In this document: in pieces, positions 1 through 5,959 of the stretch
Position numbering within the stretch: the stretch's first letter is position 1
How the letters are laid out: each line of letters opens with the position of its first letter
Source of the DNA: Capsulimonas sp039928515
Lineage (GTDB): Bacteria > Armatimonadota > Armatimonadia > Armatimonadales > Capsulimonadaceae
Length of the DNA: 7,245 nucleotides
Strand: one strand, 5' to 3'
Assembly (NCBI RefSeq): GCF_039928515.1
Contig: NZ_JBDSSZ010000367.1
Notes under the pieces: generated by a model
The model's database searches: none
Seen by the model: only the letters and a program-made list of their open reading frames with translations
Told to the model about the DNA's origin: nothing
Translations under genes and position numbers: made by a program

Positions 1-1
1 C

Positions 2-1231
2 ATTCTCATTCATCGCGCCGAAGTCCAAAGTGCTCTAATCGTCTGTCCGGCGGGCCTGCTCACCCAATGGCGCTGGGAGCTGGCGCGCTGGGCGCCCGAG
101 CTTTCCGCCTTGACCGTCAGCGGTCCGCCGTCCGAACGCGCCCGCCTTTGGCGAATGCAGGCGCACATCAAGCTGATCGGATATGAGACACTGCGCACCG
201 ATGTCCTGGAGCCCCAGCACAGTCCGGCGCTGCGAGAAACGTGGGACGTGGTCATTCTGGACGAAGCGTCGCGTATCAAGAACCGGCGCTCGACCATCTC
301 CATCGCCTGCAAGCGTCTCCCGCGCAAGCGCCGCTGGGCGCTCACCGGCACGCCGCTGGAAAATAGCGTGGACGATGTGGAATCGCTCCTGGAGTTTCTG
401 ACGCATTCTCCCGATCAGCCCCCTCCCGCAGATGATAGCCGCGACCTCAAGACACAGCTGCATTCCTACCAATTGCGCCGCCGCCGCGAAGATGTCCTGC
501 CACAGCTTCCGCCAAAACAGATCCACGAAGTCATTTTGGAATTGCCGCCCGCCCAGCGCGAGGCGTACGACCAGGCGGAACAAGAAGGCGTCGTCCGCCT
601 GACCGAATCCGAAGGCTCGGTCACTGTCGTTCACGTCCTGGAGCTGATCTCGCGCCTGAAGCAGCTTTGCAACTACGACCCCGCCAGCGGCGTCTCCGGC
701 AAGCTGGCGGACATCGCCGAACGTATGCGCGCACTCTCCGAAGAGGGCCAGCGCGCCCTTGTCTTCTCCCAATTCACCGATGACATGTTCGGCATCGGCC
801 GCGCCGCCCAGTACCTGCAAGAGTTCAACCCGCTGACCTACACCGGCTCGCTGTCACTACGCGAACGCGCCGCCGCCGTTGAACGCTTCCAAACGCACCC
901 GGAGCATACGGCGCTGCTGCTCTCCCTGCGCGCCGGCAGGCAGGGGCTCAACCTGCAAATGGCGTCCTATGTGTTTCATCTCGACCGCTGGTGGAACCCC
1001 GCGATCGAAGAGCAGGCCGACAGCCGCGCGCACCGCATGGGACAGACCTATCCCGTCACCATCTATCGTTATATCTGTGCACGAACCATCGAAGAGCGCA
1101 TCGACGCCAAGCTGCGCGCCAAGCGCAAGATCTTCCAGGAAGTCGTGGACGACGCGGGAATGGATCTGCCGTCCGTGCTGACGGAATCGGAGATTTTTGA
1201 ACTGGTGGGACTGACGCGTGGACGCCGGTAG
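2..1231 (+). CDS. SNF2/RapA-family DEAD-like helicase, 3' part (5' end outside window)
   Basis: The reading frame is open from base 2 to a TAG stop, giving 409 visible residues; the N-terminus with the Walker A motif lies upstream of the window. Visible SNF2 motifs, in fragment numbering, are: Ia around residues 11-23 (LIVCP...QW); motif II as DEAS at 87-90; motif III TGTP at 115-118; the C-terminal helicase lobe beginning near RALVFSQF; motif V with GRQGLNL; and motif VI QADSRAHRMGQ at 338-348, holding the two arginine-finger-type residues. This order is diagnostic for superfamily 2 SNF2 ATPases, which translocate on double-stranded DNA and remodel protein-DNA complexes. Bacterial members are often described as RapA/HepA-like. 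The DEAS variant of the DEAH box is an ordinary substitution in this family. An ATG at base 110 is internal and is not the start. The gene converges with the GNAT gene, with the structured inverted repeat between them. Confidence 0.95.
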   Translation: MLIHRAEVQSALIVCPAGLLTQWRWELARWAPELSALTVSGPPSERARLWRMQAHIKLIGYETLRTDVLEPQHSPALRETWDVVILDEASRIKNRRSTISIACKRLPRKRRWALTGTPLENSVDDVESLLEFLTHSPDQPPPADDSRDLKTQLHSYQLRRRREDVLPQLPPKQIHEVILELPPAQREAYDQAEQEGVVRLTESEGSVTVVHVLELISRLKQLCNYDPASGVSGKLADIAERMRALSEEGQRALVFSQFTDDMFGIGRAAQYLQEFNPLTYTGSLSLRERAAAVERFQTHPEHTALLLSLRAGRQGLNLQMASYVFHLDRWWNPAIEEQADSRAHRMGQTYPVTIYRYICARTIEERIDAKLRAKRKIFQEVVDDAGMDLPSVLTESEIFELVGLTRGRR

Positions 1232-1237
1232 GGTTAA

Positions 1238-1575
1238 TCCAGGGGGTGCCTAATCCCCCATCGAGCTAAGGCTCGATTTCCCCCTTCCCTGCAAGCCGCT
1301 TCGCGGTGGGAAGTGGGTGCTGATAACTTAAGCCGACATAGATCTTGACACTGGGTATCGGCCCCTCCGCCCCATCCTGGGGGACAAGAAATGTCTGCGA
1401 TAACACTCTGCTCCCCAGGATGGGGACGGGGGCCGAAACCTCACGTCAAGAGCCATGTCGCTTTGAGTTATCAGCACCCACTTCCCACTGCGAAGCAGCT
1501 TGCAGGGAAGGGGGAAGTCGAAGTTTACTTCGGCGGGGGGTTAGGCAGCCCAGGTCAAGATCTATGTCGCTTAAC
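1238..1575. repeat. Long imperfect inverted repeat: two diverged copies of a multi-hairpin element
   Basis: The region between the convergent helicase and GNAT genes folds back on itself. Left arm about 1238-1382, right arm about 1413-1575, with a 30-base centre. The innermost 13 bases pair perfectly (1370-1382 with 1413-1425). Bases 1278-1328 match the reverse complement of 1466-1516 at 49 of 51 positions. Within each arm are small hairpins: 1260-1277 (ATCGAGC, loop TAAG, GCTCGAT) and 1296-1306 (CCGC, loop TTC, GCGG) on the left; their counterparts on the right are CGAAGT/ACTTCG at 1519-1532 and CTGC/GCAG at 1488-1498. The motif GACATAGATCTTGAC occurs at 1335-1349 and, inverted, near 1555-1569. 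The region could act as a bidirectional terminator; it has no long T run. It is probably a genome-wide intergenic repeat, which cannot be tested here. No other gene lies in this stretch. Confidence 0.85.
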
Positions 1576-2049
1576 GGGTTTCCATTCCATCAATATATAC
1601 AGACCGTCGTTCTGCACTTCTGTAAATCCCAAACGGCCGTAAAGCGTGCGCGCGCGGTTGAAGGTTTCGACATGAAGGCTGAGGGGGACGCCTTGGCCGG
1701 CGGCTTCCAGCATCAGTTGTTGTATCAGCTGGGTTCCGAGGCCTTGATTGCAGAATGGGGGGAGCAGGGCGATGTCCAGGATGCGCAGTTCCGTTTCGCG
1801 GCGGTCGACATACAGACGGCCGATGGGCTCGCCGCCCTGAAGCAAGACGTTGTACTGAGCGTTGGGAAACTGGGCGTGGTAGAAGCTGTGCTGCGCTTGG
1901 AACTGCATGCGCAGGAATTGCGCCTTTTGCTCGGCGTCCCAGCCCGTCGCCATCAGCTCCTGCTGGCGCGTGCTGGCGTAGACGTCATACAGAAACTCCG
2001 CATCGTCGGCGCTTTCCGGACGCAGCTCGATCAGTGGCAGTGTGGTCAT
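1555..2049 (-). CDS. GNAT-family N-acetyltransferase
   Basis: 164 residues, the usual length for a single-domain GNAT acetyltransferase, which transfers acetyl from acetyl-CoA to an amine. The N-terminus (IELRPESADDAEFLYDVY) is the typical first strand and helix. The core strand LRILDIALLP (88-97) leads into the acetyl-CoA loop N101-Q-G-L-G-T106, followed by an amphipathic helix. The C-terminal AxxLYxRLGF-type segment (here RARTLYGRLGF) is also standard. The Arg that normally opens the loop (R/Q-x-x-G-x-G) is Cys100 here, codon TGC. The domain appears to end at LYILMEW; the final residues VKRHRS and the TGA lie within the adjacent inverted repeat. The start ATG is preceded by GAGG about ten bases upstream. 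The gene sits 24 bases after the Tat-protein gene on the same strand, so it may be the last gene of the tail-collar operon. The substrate is unknown. Confidence 0.93.
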   Translation of the reverse strand: MTTLPLIELRPESADDAEFLYDVYASTRQQELMATGWDAEQKAQFLRMQFQAQHSFYHAQFPNAQYNVLLQGGEPIGRLYVDRRETELRILDIALLPPFCNQGLGTQLIQQLMLEAAGQGVPLSLHVETFNRARTLYGRLGFTEVQNDGLYILMEWKPVKRHRS

Positions 2050-2073
2050 GGGATAAGAACCTCGGACCGTATC

Positions 2074-2817
2074 CTACGATATTGTGACCAGTAAGTACTC
2101 GAAGCCGACCGGGGCGGGGCCTGAGGCCGTGACGCGGGTGAGGGTGGGTTTGCCGCTGGTCAAGGTCAGGCGGCAGCCGGTGAGATCCGGGGAGCCGGCA
2201 ATAATGACGTATGTGCCCGCGATGAGTTTGGGTTTGCCAGTCGTGGTTCCCGGGATCAGGAAGTATGAATCTTCGGTTCGGGTGGTTCCGACGATCTCCA
2301 CGGAGAGCAGCAGGCCGCCGCCGGGTGCGATGGGGACTTTGACGAGCGTATCCTTGCCTTTGCCAACGGAGGTCGTCCAGGCATACATGGGGACATCGGC
2401 AATCCGGCCATTGACGGGCACGGCGTAGTGGGCCTTCACAACACGCAGCGCGGCGGCCGCGCCGGCGGGGATGAAGTGACCGAACATCTTGACGGTCGCC
2501 ACCGCTGAGGCGAGCGCGCCGGAGTTAAGCGCAGTGGGGTTGATCATGCCGCTCATGGTCGCCAGGGCCAGAGTGGTGTGCAGGACGGGCGCGGCGGCGT
2601 AGGCGGCGCTGACGGGCGCGTCTGCGTGGGCGGATGACTGGCTGCCGAGCGACGCCGTGACGGCGAGGGCGGCGGCGCCGAGCAGGAAATCGCGCCGGTC
2701 GATCGCCGGTTTGATCGCGGAGATGTCCGGCGACTTCGTCATGGAGATGTCGGGCGATTTCGTCGCGGCCGTATCCGCCGTCTGCGTTGTGTTCATGGCC
2801 GTATCCATTGCCTTCAT
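2074..2817 (-). CDS. Tat-signal secreted protein of unknown function
   Basis: 247 residues. The twin-arginine motif DRRDFLLG (R41-R42) is followed by a hydrophobic stretch AALAVTASLG and an AxA-type cleavage site (AHA, 63-65). This predicts export of a folded protein through the Tat pathway. The region before the twin arginine is unusually long, about 40 residues, and holds an eight-residue direct repeat (TKSPDISM 19-26, TKSPDISA 27-34). The mature part has no motif I recognise; it alternates short hydrophobic strands with Gly/Thr/Pro turns, suggesting a beta-rich fold, and ends FEYLLVTIS. It has a single cysteine, in the DLTGCRL segment. The start ATG has AAGGA about eight bases upstream, and upstream spacing to the third collar gene is 38 bases. 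Its place in the collar operon suggests an exported partner, but that is inference. Confidence 0.85.
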   Translation of the reverse strand: MKAMDTAMNTTQTADTAATKSPDISMTKSPDISAIKPAIDRRDFLLGAAALAVTASLGSQSSAHADAPVSAAYAAAPVLHTTLALATMSGMINPTALNSGALASAVATVKMFGHFIPAGAAAALRVVKAHYAVPVNGRIADVPMYAWTTSVGKGKDTLVKVPIAPGGGLLLSVEIVGTTRTEDSYFLIPGTTTGKPKLIAGTYVIIAGSPDLTGCRLTLTSGKPTLTRVTASGPAPVGFEYLLVTIS

Positions 2818-2855
2818 GATTTTTCCTTAAATGAGAACGCGATGCGCCGGCGAAG

Positions 2856-3389
2856 TTACGAGCGCGGCGGGAAGATGCCTTGCAGCGCAATAATGAAATT
2901 CAGCGCGAGATAGGGCTGCGTATTGTTGTGCGCCAAGCCGCCTCCCGTGGGGACGATTGCGCTGAGCGCCATCGTGGCGTTGGGCGCCGCCGTCGTGTAA
3001 AGCTGATTCGCCCGGCGCGGTCCCGCGTTAGGAACCGCGAATAGATTGCCGCCCGGCGTAAATTTCGTCGCGGCGGAGCTGCTCGCGTTGATCACGTGCT
3101 TGTGCTGAGGAAGCTGCGATTCGCTGATGGTCACGGACGCCGCGCCGCCCGTCTCGCCCATGGAGCGTTCGGTCAATCCCGCGCCGGCGCCGAAATCCAC
3201 CGCGACCGAGTCTTGCAGGTTGGGCAGTGCGAAGTTTGTCTGTCCATTGCCGCCGAAGTTCGTGCCCAGCAGGGAAAAGAGAGCCGTATTCTGACTGATG
3301 GGCAGAATTTGGCCGTTGCACATCGCCCAGCCGGTGGGGGCGAAATTGAATGGAACGATCCGGATTTCGCCGACAAATTGATCTGCCAT
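2856..3389 (-). CDS. Phage tail collar domain protein (MdpB-like), third paralogue
   Basis: 177 residues. The N-terminal segment carries the hallmarks of the tail-collar/microcystin-dependent-protein family: FxGEIRIxxFxFAPxGWAxCNGQ (about 5-27), PISQN, ALFSLLGT, FGGNG and FALPNL (53-58). A HKH metal-ligand-like motif sits at 96-98 (SQLPQHKH), followed by a variable Ala/Thr/Gly-rich region and a conserved C-terminus with AHNN and YLALNFIIALQGIFPPRS. Collar domains occur in phage short tail fibres, where HxH residues from three chains can bind a metal. The function of the chromosomal homologues is unclear. This copy departs from its two sisters just after FALPN: GR(V/T)P(V/L)H is replaced by DSVAVDF, so the Gly-Arg and the His are lost. 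No signal peptide is visible. A strong ribosome site GAGGAG lies 8-9 bases before the ATG. It is 29 bases downstream of the second copy. Confidence 0.95.
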   Translation of the reverse strand: MADQFVGEIRIVPFNFAPTGWAMCNGQILPISQNTALFSLLGTNFGGNGQTNFALPNLQDSVAVDFGAGAGLTERSMGETGGAASVTISESQLPQHKHVINASSSAATKFTPGGNLFAVPNAGPRRANQLYTTAAPNATMALSAIVPTGGGLAHNNTQPYLALNFIIALQGIFPPRS

Positions 3390-3418
3390 AACCGATGCTC
3401 CTCATGAGAAACGCGCCG

Positions 3419-3916
3419 TCAATTCTGCGACGGGAAAATGCCGAAGAGTGAAATGATGTAGTTGATGCACTGGAAAGGCATCATGTTGTTATGCGGCTGC
3501 CCCTGGCCGTCCGAACCGGTAGATGTCCCTAAGCTGACAAGATTAGCTGCCGGAGCGTAGACATTCACCGCAGCGGCTGCGGGAACATCGCCGGTAGGGA
3601 TGCTGCTGTTCGCGGCGGCGGCGGAGGCGTTGACGACGTGCGAATGAGACGGGATCTGCGCCAGTGACAGGGCGCCGGTTTCCGTTCCCCCGATTTGGCC
3701 GAGTATGTATTGAGGGGCGGCGTGCACGGGAACCCGTCCCAGCATATTCGGGAGCGCGAACGTGCTGACCCCATCGCCACCGTAGGTCGTTCCAATCAGG
3801 TTGAAAAGTGTATCGTTCTCGGCAATGGGAATAAGTTGACCGGAGCAGAACGCCCATCCGCTCGGAGCGAATTGGAAGGCGGCCAGGCGAATTTCCCCGA
3901 CAAATGGTTGTGACAT
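3419..3916 (-). CDS. Phage tail collar domain protein (MdpB-like), second paralogue
   Basis: 165 residues, starting at the ATG of MSQPFVGEIR. An in-frame ATG 69 bases further upstream would overlap the previous gene and add residues absent from the sister proteins, so it was rejected. The chosen start has AGGA about ten bases ahead of it. The N-terminal collar signature is intact: GEIRLAAFQFAPSGWAFCSGQ region, C24, TTYGGDG at 43-49 and FALPN at 53-57, followed by GRVPVH at 60-65. HSH lies at 91-93 in IPSHSHVVNA. The C-terminus is QPHNNMMPFQCINYIISLFG followed by IFPSQN. The middle region (about 98-145) is Ala/Ser/Gly-rich and differs from both sisters. No signal peptide is visible. Gaps of 34 and 29 bases to its neighbours indicate co-transcription. 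Such proteins may form trimers, possibly mixed with the two sisters; that is inference. Confidence 0.95.
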   Translation of the reverse strand: MSQPFVGEIRLAAFQFAPSGWAFCSGQLIPIAENDTLFNLIGTTYGGDGVSTFALPNMLGRVPVHAAPQYILGQIGGTETGALSLAQIPSHSHVVNASAAAANSSIPTGDVPAAAAVNVYAPAANLVSLGTSTGSDGQGQPHNNMMPFQCINYIISLFGIFPSQN

Positions 3917-3950
3917 AGCAAATGATTCCTGAGTGAAAATCGATGAGACG

Positions 3951-4460
3951 TTAGTTTCTGCTTGGGAAAATACCCACCAGGGCAATAATGAAGTTCAGGA
4001 CCAGATAGGGCTGCATATTGTTGTGCGGCTGCCCGCTGCCTACGGCGCTGAGCATCTGCGGCGACATCTGGACGCCGATCTGGCCGGAGCTGTAAGCGGC
4101 GCCGACGGTCGGGGCCGGATGCGACAGCACCGCTCCGCTGGGAAGGCTCGTGGTCGCGAGCGCGGTGGAGACGGGAAGCGTATGGCTGTGCAGTGGCGTT
4201 TCAACGAGCGCCAGCGTATGTGTGACTTCACCAGCGGCCGTTCCCAGTGGATTATTCGGGCCAAAATGGAGCGGCGTGCGGCCCTGCAGGTTCGGCAGCG
4301 CGAATGTTTGGACCCCATTGCCGCCGTAGGTTGTTCCCAACAGCGAGAAGAGCGCCTGATTCTGGTTGATCGGAAGGGTCTGCCCGTTACAGAACGCCCA
4401 GCCTTGTGGCGAATAATTGAAACTGACGATACGGATTTCCGACAGGAAGGGTTCAGCCAT
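3951..4460 (-). CDS. Phage tail collar domain protein (MdpB-like), first paralogue
   Basis: 169 residues. It has the same domain plan as its two sisters: MAEPFLSEIRIVSFNYSP, GWAFCNGQ with C24, LPINQN, ALFSLLGTTYGGNG (36-49), FALPNLQGR (53-61) with H65, HSH at 91-93 (TPLHSHTLPV), a variable Ser/Ala/Pro-rich region, and the C-terminus QPHNNMQPYLVLNFIIALVG then IFPSRN. Conservation at both ends with a variable centre fits a trimeric fibre-like protein in which the centre sets specificity; this is inference from the collar fold. A strong ribosome site GGAGG lies four bases before the ATG, the best in this operon. It follows the DUF6916-type gene by 35 bases. No signal peptide or membrane helix is seen, so it is either cytoplasmic or exported by an unidentified route. 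Confidence 0.95.
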   Translation of the reverse strand: MAEPFLSEIRIVSFNYSPQGWAFCNGQTLPINQNQALFSLLGTTYGGNGVQTFALPNLQGRTPLHFGPNNPLGTAAGEVTHTLALVETPLHSHTLPVSTALATTSLPSGAVLSHPAPTVGAAYSSGQIGVQMSPQMLSAVGSGQPHNNMQPYLVLNFIIALVGIFPSRN

Positions 4461-4495
4461 GGGGCCTCCAAATATGCGGCTAAAGATCTGTTAAG

Positions 4496-4804
4496 CTAAG
4501 CGAAGATCGCTTCATAAGTCGTCGCCTGCGCCGTCGCGGCGATCGGGACGATGAAAATCTCGAGGTCTTCGATGTTCGTGTGTGTGAGATGGTAGATCCG
4601 CTGGGGCAGCACAAACCCGGGAGTTCCGGAGAAGGTCAGCTTGAACGGCTCGCGCTTGCCCGCCAGGCCGCCGCCCAGAACACGGACGTTTGTGAGCGTG
4701 ACCTCAAACGATTGTCCATCCTCCAGGAGGATCGTAAAGATTGTATCGGTGAGGGGAGCGAAATCGTCGGCGGTGGCCAGGTTCAGTAAGATGGTTTCAG
4801 GCAT
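4496..4804 (-). CDS. DUF6916-like small protein, first gene of the collar operon
   Basis: 102 residues, acidic to neutral, with no signal peptide or membrane segment. The pattern is an N-terminal NLATADDFAPLTDTIFTI, then LEDGQSFEVTLTNVRVL, a central KREPFKLTFSG, then LPQRIYHLTHTNIEDLEIFI and VPI with a terminal YEAIFA. From memory this matches DUF6916, a small beta-rich family often encoded beside tail-collar proteins; the assignment rests on recall of the pattern and was not checked by search. Its role is unknown. It might be an accessory or scaffold for the collar proteins. The start ATG has no clear Shine-Dalgarno sequence just upstream, unlike the following genes, so translation may be weak or may depend on leader structure. 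It is the promoter-proximal gene, with a leader of about 110 bases. Confidence 0.85.
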   Translation of the reverse strand: MPETILLNLATADDFAPLTDTIFTILLEDGQSFEVTLTNVRVLGGGLAGKREPFKLTFSGTPGFVLPQRIYHLTHTNIEDLEIFIVPIAATAQATTYEAIFA

Positions 4805-4838
4805 GATGGTAAGTTAGGCGCAGCTTCGCGCGAACGTC

Positions 4839-4892
4839 AAAAAAAAGACCCCGCGCGACGCTGTCACCTGGGAAAAAGCGTGGCTGCTGGGG
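4839..4892 (-). terminator. Possible attenuator or small-RNA terminator in the operon leader
   Basis: Read on the minus strand, a CCCC at about 4892-4889 can pair with GGGG at 4852-4849, and ACGC at 4881-4878 with GCGT at 4862-4859; an unpaired region lies between these stems. The structure is followed after two bases by eight T (4846-4839). A GTCC-GCAA-GGAC hairpin with a GNRA-type loop precedes it at about 4913-4902. This arrangement resembles an intrinsic terminator located between the promoter and the first gene, which would yield either attenuation or a short RNA of roughly 75-80 bases. The stem is interrupted, so the fold is uncertain. I do not recognise a known riboswitch class. Confidence 0.45.
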
Positions 4893-4922
4893 CGAATCCG
4901 TCCTTGCGGACAATACTTTGCT

Positions 4923-4952
4923 ACTTTAACACACTTTGGCGAAACCTGTCAA
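4923..4952 (-). promoter_or_regulatory. Predicted sigma-70-type promoter of the collar operon
   Basis: On the minus strand, a perfect -35 TTGACA (4952-4947) is followed by an 18-base spacer and TAAAGT (4928-4923), matching four of six consensus -10 positions. A TG one base before the -10 gives an extended -10 element (TGtTAAAGT). Transcription would begin near 4916, leaving a leader of about 110 bases before the DUF6916-like gene. The assignment is by sequence pattern only. Confidence 0.6.
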
Positions 4953-5018
4953 GAATAGTGTTTGAATGAAGCCGTCGCCCGATTGAAAAAAATACTTTCC
5001 TTTTGCCGTTATTGCTTG

Positions 5019-5024
5019 TATAAT
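5019..5024 (+). promoter_or_regulatory. Predicted -10 box of the PEP-CTERM gene
   Basis: A perfect TATAAT lies in an AT-rich stretch about 75 bases before the preferred start codon. No good -35 is found at 16-18 bases upstream; the nearest candidate (CTTTCC) is poor. A non-consensus -35, an activator or another sigma factor may therefore be involved. The predicted transcript start near 5031 is next to an in-frame ATG at 5032. Confidence 0.5.
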
Positions 5025-5084
5025 TAGCAGGATGCACGGTTGTTCAGCAGTATTCTTACCGTTCTTTAAAAAATCTGCAATATC

Positions 5085-5089
5085 AGGAG
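5085..5089 (+). promoter_or_regulatory. Ribosome binding site deciding the start of the PEP-CTERM gene
   Basis: AGGAG is placed eight bases before the ATG at 5098. It supports this start over the in-frame ATG at 5032, which has no upstream site and would put 22 extra residues in front of a clean signal peptide. Confidence 0.8.
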
Positions 5090-5097
5090 ATGCACCG

Positions 5098-5847
5098 ATG
5101 CCATTCAAACCTCTGATGCGTAACGCGTTCGCCTTCGCGGCGATCGCCGGCCTTGCTTGCTCCGCCGCCAATGCGGCGACTCTCACTCATGAATACGATC
5201 TCGACGGCACGTACGCCGACACGCTCGGCGGACCGAATCTGGTCGCTAATGGCGGAACGCTCACGGCCACCCATTACAACTTCGGCGCCAACCAGGGCCT
5301 GAGCCTGAGCAACGGCGTGACCGCGAACGATTACTCCATCGAGCTGAACTTCAGCTTTGCGACCACCTCCGGTTACCGCAAGATCGTCGACTTCAAGAAT
5401 CTGACGTCCGACAACGGCGTTTACAACTTGAATACGGACCTCAACTTTTACAATTCCGCGTTCGGTCCGAGCGGCGCCATCGCCGCGAATACGCCGACCG
5501 ACGTCATCATCACGCGCGACGGCGGCACGGGCCTGTTCGTCGGTTACGTCAACGGCGTCCAGCAGTTCAGCTTTACAGACTCGGGGCTGCAGGGGGTCTT
5601 CAGCAGTCCCGCCAGCATCGCGCAGTTCTTCATTGATGACACGGTGACCGGCGGCGAAGCGTCCGCCGGGTCCGTGGACTACATTCGCGTCTTCGACGGC
5701 GCGCTGACCTCCGGCGAAGCCCTCTCCCTCTACCAGAGCGGCTCGCCCTCCGCCGTGCCTGAGCCGTCCCAATACGCCGTCCTCGGATTCTTCATCCTCG
5801 GCGTCGCCTCCCTGGTCCTGCGCAAGCGCCGGGCCGTCGAGGCCTAG
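5098..5847 (+). CDS. Secreted LamG/ConA-like protein with PEP-CTERM sorting signal
   Basis: 249 residues. The N-terminus MPFKPLMRNAFAFAAIAG with ANA at 24-26 is a Sec signal peptide, cleaved probably after A26. The body (about 28-215) reads as a concanavalin-A/LamG-like jelly roll: HEYDLDG-type opening, GANQGLSLSNGV, DYSIELNFSF, KIVDFKN, NGVQQFSF and the terminal SVDYIRVFDGALTSGEA, which is typical of Laminin_G_3-like domains that bind sugars or act as spacers. The C-terminus carries VPEP (220-223), a hydrophobic helix (about 227-241) and the basic RKRR (242-245). This is the tripartite PEP-CTERM signal, recognised by an exosortase and linked with exopolysaccharide-producing envelopes. No exosortase gene is in this window. 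C21 lies in the signal peptide but the lipobox is poor, so lipoprotein processing is unlikely. The gene is divergent from the collar operon. Confidence 0.9.
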   Translation: MPFKPLMRNAFAFAAIAGLACSAANAATLTHEYDLDGTYADTLGGPNLVANGGTLTATHYNFGANQGLSLSNGVTANDYSIELNFSFATTSGYRKIVDFKNLTSDNGVYNLNTDLNFYNSAFGPSGAIAANTPTDVIITRDGGTGLFVGYVNGVQQFSFTDSGLQGVFSSPASIAQFFIDDTVTGGEASAGSVDYIRVFDGALTSGEALSLYQSGSPSAVPEPSQYAVLGFFILGVASLVLRKRRAVEA

Positions 5848-5862
5848 TTTCAAGACCCGATC

Positions 5863-5901
5863 AACAGCAGCCCGCGTCCATACTTGGACGCGGGCTGTTC
5901 T
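5863..5901 (+). terminator. Probable terminator of the PEP-CTERM gene
   Basis: A 12-base perfect stem, AGCCCGCGTCCA (5869-5880) with TGGACGCGGGCT (5885-5896), closes a TACT loop 21 bases after the stop codon. The T tract is weak (GTTCTGATT), so termination may be partial. The rest of the gap up to the pilin gene shows no clear promoter. Confidence 0.6.
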
Positions 5902-5959
5902 GATTCGTACGGTCTCAAATGCCGCGAACCGTTTCCGTGCTGCGCTGCGTTTCGAGCAT

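Noticed and set aside
35..820. Minus-strand open frame of 261 codons
   Set aside because: It is antisense to the helicase, whose SNF2 motifs are unmistakable. Long antisense frames are common in GC-rich DNA.
1238..1575. CRISPR array
   Set aside because: There are two inverted copies of one element, not several direct repeats with equal spacers.
1345..2094. Plus-strand open frame of 249 codons
   Set aside because: It crosses the inverted repeat and runs antisense to the GNAT gene; its translation has no recognisable domain.
3917..3985. Upstream ATG adding 23 residues to the second collar protein
   Set aside because: It would overlap the end of the first collar gene, has no ribosome site, and the extension is absent from the sister proteins.
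2074..4804. Prophage or contractile injection system
   Set aside because: Only collar-domain proteins are present. There is no capsid, portal, terminase, sheath, baseplate, integrase or lysis gene in the window.
4839..4922. Known riboswitch in the operon leader
   Set aside because: I compared it by eye with remembered cyclic-di-GMP, cobalamin and SAH riboswitch patterns and saw no match; it is reported only as a possible terminator structure.
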